Origin: Chrysochromulina tobinii
Lineage: Eukaryota; Haptophyta; Prymnesiales; Chrysochromulinaceae
Length of the DNA: 13,111 nt
Direction: 5' to 3'
Assembly: GCA_001275005.1 (NCBI GenBank)
Contig: JWZX01001768.1
Coordinates: 1-13,111, forward strand
Shown here: positions 1 to 7,800 of the stretch, piece after piece
Position numbering within the stretch: position 1 is the stretch's first letter
How the letters are laid out: every line of letters starts with the position of its first letter
Translations under genes and position numbers: made by a program
Notes under the pieces: model-generated
The model's input: the letters and a program-made list of their open reading frames with translations, nothing else
Database searches by the model: none
What the model was told of the DNA's origin: nothing

Positions 1-2
1 TC

Positions 3-218
3 GCGGCGCTCGAGGCGCAGGTGCGCGCGCAAGGCGACAAGGTGCGCACCGTCAAGGCCGCGATCAAGGCGGGGGAGGTGGAGGAGGGCGCGCTGCAGCC
101 GGAGCTCGCGGAGCTCATCGCCCTCAAGAGCCAGCTGCCGCGAGATCACGAGCTCGCGGGCGGCGGCGGCGAGAAGAAGAAGAAGCAGCCGAAGAAGACG
201 GAGGCGATGCCCCAATAA
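3..218 (+). CDS. C-terminal WHEP domain of a truncated gene, probably an aminoacyl-tRNA synthetase
   Basis: Only the last 71 codons are in the window; the frame is open from position 3 to TAA at 216-218, so the 5' part lies upstream. Residues run LEAQVRAQGDKVRTVKAAI, then an acidic stretch, then ELAELIALKSQL. This is the two-helix pattern of the WHEP-TRS domain (QG..VR.LKA ... L..LKA.L), found in eukaryotic Glu-Pro, Met, Gly, His and Trp tRNA synthetases, where it binds RNA or partner proteins. A lysine-rich tail (GEKKKKQPKK) ends the protein, which suits RNA binding. A WHEP domain at the extreme C terminus is best known from animal methionyl-tRNA synthetase, so MetRS is my first guess, but the catalytic part is not visible and the identity stays open. 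The gene converges with the dioxygenase gene that ends at 492. Confidence 0.7.
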   Translation, partial: AALEAQVRAQGDKVRTVKAAIKAGEVEEGALQPELAELIALKSQLPRDHELAGGGGEKKKKQPKKTEAMPQ

Positions 219-225
219 GGACGTG

Positions 226-253
226 ATGAGAGAGAGAGAGAGAGCAGAGAGAG
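226..253. repeat. GA dinucleotide microsatellite
   Basis: An almost pure run of alternating G and A, broken by one C near 245, lies a few bases after the TAA of the upstream gene. It would be in that gene's 3' UTR. It is likely length-polymorphic. Confidence 0.8.
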
Positions 254-379
254 TGAAGAGCGATCACTGAGTCCACACGGACCGCGTGTCGCCGCTCTAC
301 TCTAAAGTCTAATCCCCTCACATGGCTCATGGGATGTGGCGATTGGTCGGTCATACTATCGGTCATTCTCACCGGCGGC

Positions 380-396
380 CCGGACGCGGTGTCCGG
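380..396. repeat. Short perfect inverted repeat in a convergent 3' region
   Basis: CCGGAC and GTCCGG form a perfect 6-base stem around the 5-base loop GCGGT. It sits between two convergent stop codons and could form a hairpin in either transcript. A stem this short also arises often by chance in GC-rich DNA, so a function is not claimed. Confidence 0.4.
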
Positions 397-482
397 TCCG
401 TAGCGGGCAATAGCGGCTTAAGATTCGTGCTACCAAAGACAGACGAGAATCCACGCCTTCTCGCTCGACCGTTCTCTAGGGC

Positions 483-497
483 GGCTAGCGACTAGCC
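483..497. repeat. Hairpin spanning the dioxygenase stop codon
   Basis: GGCTAG-cga-CTAGCC is a perfect 6-base stem with a 3-base loop. The minus-strand stop codon TAG (492-494) lies within one arm. It could be chance, or a small 3'-end structure of the minus-strand transcript. Confidence 0.35.
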
Positions 498-1565
498 TGT
501 AGGTGTCGTTGCCTCCAGCAGCTGTGCGCAAGATCCTGTAACGAGAGTCGGAGGGTCCGCGAGCTTCGCAAATCGGATGGTGAGCGAGAGCCGATCGCTT
601 GTGCTGCAGTACACCTCGTGGTCCACGTGCCAGCGCGCCTCCCCACAGATCGCGTACACATCGCCCGCTCTCAACGGGAAGACGACGCGCCCCACGCGCA
701 CGGTGTCGTGTGCGCCCGTACCCAGCGAGAGGGTGGCGACGGTGTCGGCGGGCGGCACGTCCGCGTCAATGTGCGCGGCCACGGCGGTGCCGCGCTCCAG
801 GTGCTGCCACTGGAAGAACATGCACGACGCGTCGGCGCTGATGGCGCCATGCATCCACGAGTTCGGCAGGTCAGTCTGGAGGCGGCGGAGCGTCGCGGCG
901 CCGAGGCGGGCGTCGGCGGCATCGGCCCCGGGCTGCATGGACTCGGTCAGGCTAGCGAGGCAGAGCCACTCGTCCACGGGCGCCTTGTCGAAGACCTCGA
1001 AGCCGCTAAAGTGCTGCCGCTGCAGCGCACGCGAGGACAGCGCACGCGAGTCGCCGGCGTGCGGCAGCATCGGAGCCATGCAACGCCCGGGCTCGTAGAC
1101 GAACCAGTCCCATCGCGTGCGTGTGCGTAACGGCGGCGCTGGTATCGGAGTCGTGCGGGCCTTGGCACGCAACTCATCGCGCCGCTGCAGCGCGGCGTCG
1201 GTCGCCTCGGCTGCCTCGACGTAGAGGTCGCTCCCGGGAGGCAGCTCGCGGAGCTTGGAGAGCATGAGATCGCACTCGCGCTCGGCGGCAGCGAGCGTCG
1301 CGTGCACGCCATCTGTGCTCTCCACAGACGGCGGCCTCATGGCCAACTCTGCAAAAGCGCGCACCTCGGACACCTCGCGCGGGCTCAGAGCCTGTCGGAG
1401 CACCCAGAGCCCGGGGCACGCGGGGTGCTGCTCGGCCTTGCCGATCTGCGACGGTCCCGACCAGTACTCGATTGGGCGTCGCTTTGGCAATGGCTCGCTC
1501 AAGAGTCGCTCGAGTGCATGCACCCCGGCGGTGCGCGCGCGGTTGCGAAGGTACGTGAGCGGCAT
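492..1565 (-). CDS. AlkB-like Fe(II)/2-oxoglutarate-dependent dioxygenase
   Basis: The 357-residue product carries a complete AlkB-type active-site signature in its C-terminal half. H265-I-D267 gives the HxD iron ligands, H313 (in WHVDHEV) is the distal iron ligand, and R325-LSLTI-R331 is the RxxxxxR motif that distinguishes AlkB-family enzymes and binds 2-oxoglutarate. The 12-residue spacing from H313 to R325 matches that remembered for ALKBH2. Known family members oxidatively demethylate alkylated DNA, RNA or protein; the substrate here cannot be told. About 150 N-terminal residues, including a charged helical stretch, precede the recognisable fold (WDWFVYEPG, about 152-160). I start at the ATG at 1563-1565, with A at -3. 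The frame extends upstream only through TTG at 1604 to a stop near 1674, with no ATG. No intron is apparent. It is divergent from the Sel1-RING gene and may share its promoter region. Confidence 0.72.
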   Translation of the reverse strand: MPLTYLRNRARTAGVHALERLLSEPLPKRRPIEYWSGPSQIGKAEQHPACPGLWVLRQALSPREVSEVRAFAELAMRPPSVESTDGVHATLAAAERECDLMLSKLRELPPGSDLYVEAAEATDAALQRRDELRAKARTTPIPAPPLRTRTRWDWFVYEPGRCMAPMLPHAGDSRALSSRALQRQHFSGFEVFDKAPVDEWLCLASLTESMQPGADAADARLGAATLRRLQTDLPNSWMHGAISADASCMFFQWQHLERGTAVAAHIDADVPPADTVATLSLGTGAHDTVRVGRVVFPLRAGDVYAICGEARWHVDHEVYCSTSDRLSLTIRFAKLADPPTLVTGSCAQLLEATTPTG

Positions 1566-1837
1566 TTTCGTCCGAGCCCGATGTTCGTCTTCTCCAGCGT
1601 TCAACGCATGGGCGTCATCATCGCATGAAGTGGCGGACTCTCTATGAAAGGCTTTGTATTTCGTCAGGGTTTTCTAATGAATTCGACGTTATCCCCTATC
1701 TATTTTTGGAGAGAGCATTGTGTAGTCTTTTCCCCGGGAACCTTAGACTGCCTCCCACTCGTTCACACCATCTTCCCGCTAGCAGAATCATCCACTCGCA
1801 CTCAGAATCCGCTCACCTCTCGGGAGTGAGGTTCTAG
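1566..1837. promoter_or_regulatory. Divergent 5' region between dioxygenase and Sel1-RING genes
   Basis: These 272 bases lie between two divergent start codons and probably hold both 5' UTRs and a shared promoter. The middle (about 1640-1735) is clearly more AT-rich than the flanking genes. I could not identify a convincing TATA box. Immediately before the Sel1-RING ATG the sequence reads GGTTCTAG, which is both an in-frame stop (TAG, 1835-1837) and a passable 3' splice acceptor, so a noncoding or short coding upstream exon cannot be excluded. Confidence 0.45.
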
Positions 1838-4800
1838 ATGACGAGCGGGCTGGAGAGGCTAAACCTCGCTGCGGGCCAGGGCGATGCCATGGCGCAGCAC
1901 TCACTTGGAGTCATGCATCTTGTCGGGCGCGGTGTGGCCCAAGATGATAAGCGGGCGGCAGAGCTGTTCAAGCTCGCTGCGGACCAAGGCATTGCCTTGG
2001 CGCAGTATGAACTTGGAGGCATGCACCGTGAGGGACGCGGTGTGGCCCAAGATGACAAGCGGGCCGCAGAGCTGTACAAGCTCGCTGCGGACCAGGGCGA
2101 TGCCGCGGCGCAGTGCTCACTTGGAGTCATGCACCGTGAGGGACGCGGTGTGGCCCAAGATGATAAGCGGGCAGCAGAGCTGTTCCAGCTCGCTGCGGAC
2201 CAGGGCGATGCCGCGGCGCGGTACAATCTTGGAGCCATGCGCCGTGAGGGACTCGGTATGGCCCAAGATGATAAGCGGGCCGCGGCGCTATTCAAGCTCG
2301 CTGCGGACCAGGGCTATGCCTTGGCGCAGTACTCACTTGGAGTCCTGCACCGTGACGGACGCGGTGTGGCCCAAGATTTTAAGCGGGCCGCGGAGCTGTT
2401 CCAGCTCGCTGCGGACCAGGGCGATGCCGCGGCGCGGTTAAATCTTGGAGCCATGTACCATGACGGATGCGGTGTGGCCCAAGATGAGAAACGGGCCGCA
2501 GCGCTGTTCAAGCTCGCTGCGGACCAAGGCATTGCTCCGGCGCAGTACGAACTTGGAGTCATGCATCTTGTCGGACGCGGTGTGGCCCAAGATGATAAGC
2601 GGGCGGCAGAGTGGTTGAAGCTCGCTGCGGACCAAGGCATTGCCTTGGCGCAGTACGAACTTGGAGGCATGCACCGTGACGGACGCGGTGTGGCCCAAGA
2701 TGATCAGCGGGCTGCCGTGCTGTACAAGCTCGCTGCGGACCTGGGAAATGCCGCAGCGCAGTACGCACTTGCACGCATGCACTATGACGGGCGCGGAGTG
2801 GCCCGAGATGATAAGCGGGCTGCGGCGCTGTTCAAGCTCGCTGCGGACCAGGGTGATGCCGCAGCGCAGTGTTCACTTGGAGTCATGCACCGTGAGGGAC
2901 GCGGTGTGGCCCAAGATGATAAGCGGGCAGCGGCGCTGTTCAAGCTCGCTGCGGACCAGGGCAATGCCGCGGGGCAGTACTCACTTGGATTCATGCACCA
3001 TGACGGACGCGGTGTGGCCCAAGATGCTAAGCGGGCCGCGGCGCTGTTCAAGCTCGCTGCGGACCAGGGCTATGCCGCGGCGCAGTGCGAGCTTGGAGCC
3101 ATGCACCGTGAGGGACGCGGTGTGGCCCAAGATGATAAGCGGGCTGCGGCGCTGTTCAAGCTCGCTGCGGACCAGGGCTATTCTCCGGCGCAGGGCGCAC
3201 TTGGAGCCATGCACCGTGAGGGACGCGGTGTTGCCCAAGATGATAAGCGGGCTGCGGCGCTGTTCAAGCTCGCTGCGGACCAGGGCTATGCCTTGGCGCA
3301 GTACGAACTTGGAGTCATGCATCTTGTCGGACGCGGTGTGAGCCAAGATGATAAGCGGGCTGCGGCGCTGTTCAAGCTCGCTGCTGACCAGGGCTATGCC
3401 TCGGCGCAGTGCGCACTTGGAGTCCTGCACCGTGACGGATGCGGTGTGGCCCAAGATGATAAGCGGGCCGCTGCGCTGTTCAAGCCCGCTGCGGACCAGG
3501 GCTGTGCCGCAGCGCAGTGCTCACTTGCAAGCATGCACCGTGAGGGACGCGGTGTGGCCCAAGATGACAAGCGGGCTGCTGTGCTGTACAAGCTCGCTGC
3601 GGACCAGGGCTATGCCACAGCGCAGGGCTATCTTGGAGTCATGCATCTTGTCGGGCGCGGTGTGGCCCAAGATGACAAGCGGGCGGCAGAGCTGTACAAG
3701 CTCGCTGCAGACCAGGGTGATGCCGCAGCGCAGTGCGCACTTGGAGGTATGCACCGTGACGGACGCGGTGTGAGCCAAGATGAGAAGCGGGCGGCAGAGC
3801 TGTTCCAGCTCGCTGCGGACCAGGGCGATGCCGCGGCGCAGTGCGCACTTGGAGCCATGCACCTTGTCGGACGCGGTGTGGCCCAGGATTTTAAGCGGGC
3901 CGCGGAGCTGTTCAAGCTCGCTGCGGACAAGGGCGATGCCGCGGCGCAGTGCGCACTTGGAATCATGCACCGTGACGGATGCGGTGTGGCCCAAGATGAG
4001 AAACGGGCCGCAGCGCTGTTCAAGCTCGCTGCGGACCAGGGCGATGCCTGGGCGCAGCGCCAACTTGGATACATGGCTGCGACTCAGCACATCGCCTCAT
4101 CAAGCGCGGCAGCAGCTTCCAGTGCAGGTGTCACGTCCGTCGTGGCTGGCGGCGCTCGAGGCAGCCTCTCACACGAGGACGAGCAGGCGCGCGCCGACCC
4201 GATGATGGCACGCCTGATCGCTGAAGAGGAAGCGAGAGCCGAAGCGGAGGCCGCAAAGGCGTCCAAGAAGGCGAAGAAGAAGGCAACAAAGTTGGTTAAA
4301 GCGGCGACCCCATCCGCAGGAGAGGCGGGCACCAGCTTGTCGGCGGCGCAGTCAGAGCCGACGGAAGCGGAGTTGGGGGCAGAAGAGAAGATCGAAGAGC
4401 CTGCGGCAGAGCAAGTGGCGATGGCGGCACCAGCACCAGCATCGGAGGTCGTTGAGGCTGAGGAGGACGTGGAGGCGACCGCAGCAGCAGAGGCGGCCAC
4501 AGCGGAGGCGGCCGCGGCTACGGCGGCTGAGGCGGCTGCGTCGGCTGTGGCGGAGAGGGCGGACGCGGAGAGGGCGAAGGCGGAGAGGGTGGAGGTGGAG
4601 CGCGCGAAGGCTATGGCCGTGGCAGAGAGCGGGCTGGAGAGGCTGTACCTCGCTGCGGACCAGGGCGATGCCTTGGCGCAGCACTCACTTGGACTCATGC
4701 ACCATGACGGGCGCGGTGTGGCCCAAGATGATAAGCGGGCAGCGGCGCTGTTCAAGCTCGCTGCGGACCAGGGCAATTTTGCAGCGCAGTGCTCACTTGG

Positions 4801-7800
4801 GTTCATGTACCATGACGGACGCGGTGTGGCCCAAGATGATAAGCGGGCTGCTGCCCTGTTCAAGCTCGCTGCGGACCAGGGCGATGCCATGGCGCAGTAC
4901 TCACTTGCACGCATGCACCATGACGGACACGGTGTGGCCCAAGATGATAAGCGGGCTGCGGCGCTATTCAAGCTCGCTGCGGACCAGGGCTATGCCGCGG
5001 CGCAGTGCGCACTTGGAGTCATGCACCATGACGGACGCGGTGTGGCCCAAGACTCTAAGCGGGCTGCGGTGCTGTTCAAGCTCGCTGCGGACCAGGGCTA
5101 TGCCATGGCGCAGTACTCACTTGCACGCATGCACCATGACGGACGCGGTGTGGCCCAAGATGATAAGCAGGCTGCGGCGCTGTTGAAGCTCGCTGCGGAC
5201 CAGGGCTATGCCGCGGCGCAGGGCGCACTTGGAGTCATGCACCACGGCGGACGCGGTGTGGCCCAAGATGATAAGCGGGCTGCGGCCCTGTTCCAGCTCG
5301 CTGCGGACCAGGGCGATGCGCTGGGGCAGTACTCACTTGGAGGCATGTACCATGACGGACGCGGTGTGGCCCAAGATGCTGAGCGGGGTGCGGCGCTGTT
5401 CAAGCTCGCTGCGGACCAGAGCTACGCTCCGGCGCAGTACTCACTTGCACGCATGCACCATGACGGACGCGGTGTGGCCCAAGATGATAAGCGGGCTGCG
5501 GCGCTGTACAAGCTCGCTGCGGACCAGGGCTATGCCATGGCGCAGTACTCACTTGGAGGCATGCACCATGACGGACACGGTGTGGCCAAAGATGATAAGC
5601 AGGCTGCGGCGCTGTTGAAGCTCGCTGCGGACCAGGGCTATGCCGCGGCGCAGGGCGCACTTGGAGACATGCACCGTAACGGATGCGGTGTGGCCCAAGA
5701 TGATAAGCGGGCTGCGGAGCTGTTCAAGCTCGCTGCGGACCAGGGCGATGCCATGGCGCAGTACTCACTTGCACGCATGCACCGTGACGGATGCGGTGTG
5801 GCCCAAGATGATCAGCGGGCGGCAGAGTTGTTTCAGCTCGCTGCGGACCAAGGCTATGCTCCGGCTCAGAGCGCACTTGGAGTCATGCACCTTGATGGAC
5901 GAGGTGTGGCCCAAGATGATAAGCGGGCCGCAGAGCTGTTCAAGCTCGCTGCGGACCAGGGCGATGCCGCGGCGCAGTGCTCACTTGCACGCATGCACCG
6001 TGACGGACGCGGTGTGGCCCAAGATGATAAGCGGGCCGCGGCGCTGTACAAGCTCGCTGCGGACCAGGGCGATGCCACGGCGCGGTACAATCTTGGAGCC
6101 ATGCACCGTGAGGGACGCGGTGTGGCCCAAGATGATAAGCGGGCTGTGGCGCTGTACAAGCTCGCTGCAGACCAGGGCGATGCCTCAGCGCAGTGCGCAC
6201 TTGGAGCCATGCACCGTGACGGACGCGGTGTGGCCCGAGATGATAAGCGGGCCGTTGCGCTGTTCCAGCTCGCTGCGGACCAGGGCGATATCGCAGCGTT
6301 TTGCGCACTTGGAATCATGCATCTTAACGGACGCGGTGTGGCCCAAGATGAGAAGTGGGCCGCGGCGCTATTCAAGCTCGCTGCGGACCAGGGCGATGCC
6401 GTGGCGCAGTACTCACTGGCACGCATGCACCATGACGGACGCGGTGTGGCCCAAGATGATAAGCAGGCTGCGGCGCTGTACAAGCTCGCTGCGGACCAGG
6501 GCAATGGCTTGGCGCAGTACGATCTTGGAGTCATGCACCATGACGGACGCCGTGTGGCCCAAGATGATAAGCAGGCTGCGGAGCTGTACAAGCTCGCTGC
6601 GGACCAGGGCTATGCCCCAGCGCGGTGCTCACTTGGAGGCATGCACCGTGACGGCCGCGGTGTGGCCCAAGATGATAAGCGGGCTGTGGCGCTGTTCAAG
6701 CTCGCTGCGGACCAGGGCTATGCCGCAGCGCAGTACGAACTTGCACGCATGCACCGTGACGGACGCGGTGTGGCCCAAGATGATAAGCGGGCTGCTGCCC
6801 TGTTCAAGCTCGCTGCGGACCAGGGCGATGCCTTGGCGCAGCACTCACTTGGACTCATGCACCGTGAGGGACGCGGTGTGGCCCAAGATGATAAGCGGGC
6901 TGCCGTGCTGTACAAGCTTGCTGCGGACCAGGGAAATGCCGCGGCGCAGTACTCACTTGCACGCATGCACCGTGAGGGACGCGGTGTGGCCCAAGATGAT
7001 AAGCAGGCGGCAGAGCTATTCAAGCTCGCTGCAGACCAGGGCCATGCCGCGGCGCGGAACGATCTTGGAGTCATACTCCATGACGGACACGGTGTGGCCC
7101 AAGATTATAATCGGGCTGCGGCGCTGTTCCAGCTCGCTGCGGACCAGGGCTATGCCTCAGCGCAGTGCGCACTTGGAGACATGCACGGTGAGGGACGCGG
7201 TGTGGCCCGAGACGATAAGCGGGCAGCGGCGCTGTACAAGCTCGCTGCGGACCAGGGCGATGCCACGGCGAGGTACAATCTTGGAGCCATGCACCGTGAC
7301 GGACGCGGTGTGGCCCAAGATGATAAGCGGGCTGTGGCGCTGTTCAAGCTCGCTGCGGACCAGGGCGATGCCGCAGCGCAGTGCGCACTTGGAGCCATGC
7401 ACCGTGAGGGACGCGGTGTGGCCCAAGATGATAAGCGGGCCGCGGCGCTGTTCAAGCTCGCTGCGGGCCAGGGCGATGCCGCGGCGCAGTGCGCGCTTGG
7501 AGGCATGCACCGTGACGGATGCGGTGTGGCCCAAGATGATAAGCGGGCCGCGGCGCTGTTCAAGCTCGCTGCGGACCAGGGCGATGCCTCAGCGCAGTGC
7601 TCACTTGCACGCATGCACCGTGAGGGACTCGGTGTGGCCCAAGATGATAAGCGGGCTGTGGCGCTGTACAAGCTCGCTGCGGACCAGGGAAATGCCGCAG
7701 CGCAGTGCGCACTTGGAGTCATGCACCGTGAGGGACGCGGTGTGGCCCAAGGTGATAAGCGGGCGGCAGAGCTGTTCAAGCTCGCTGCGGACCAGGGCGA

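Larger units (their letters stand above)
219..491. other. Convergent intergenic region (3' ends of two genes)
   Basis: This 273-base stretch separates the stop of the WHEP-domain gene from the stop of the minus-strand dioxygenase gene, so it should hold both 3' UTRs. I see no gene in it. It contains a GA microsatellite and a small palindrome, CCGGAC-gcggt-GTCCGG, at 380-396, both listed separately. CGGTCAT occurs twice within 348-366. No convincing polyadenylation signal is visible. Confidence 0.5.

Noticed and set aside
1566-1604. Extending the AlkB-like protein to a TTG at 1602-1604
   Set aside because: TTG is not a normal eukaryotic start, and the ATG at 1563-1565 has A at -3. No ATG exists upstream before the stop near 1674.
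1625-1837. Short plus-strand ORFs (60-70 codons) ahead of the Sel1-RING gene
   Set aside because: They lie in an AT-richer intergenic region, show no recognisable domain and end at the in-frame TAG just before the Sel1-RING ATG. They could at most be upstream ORFs in a 5' UTR.
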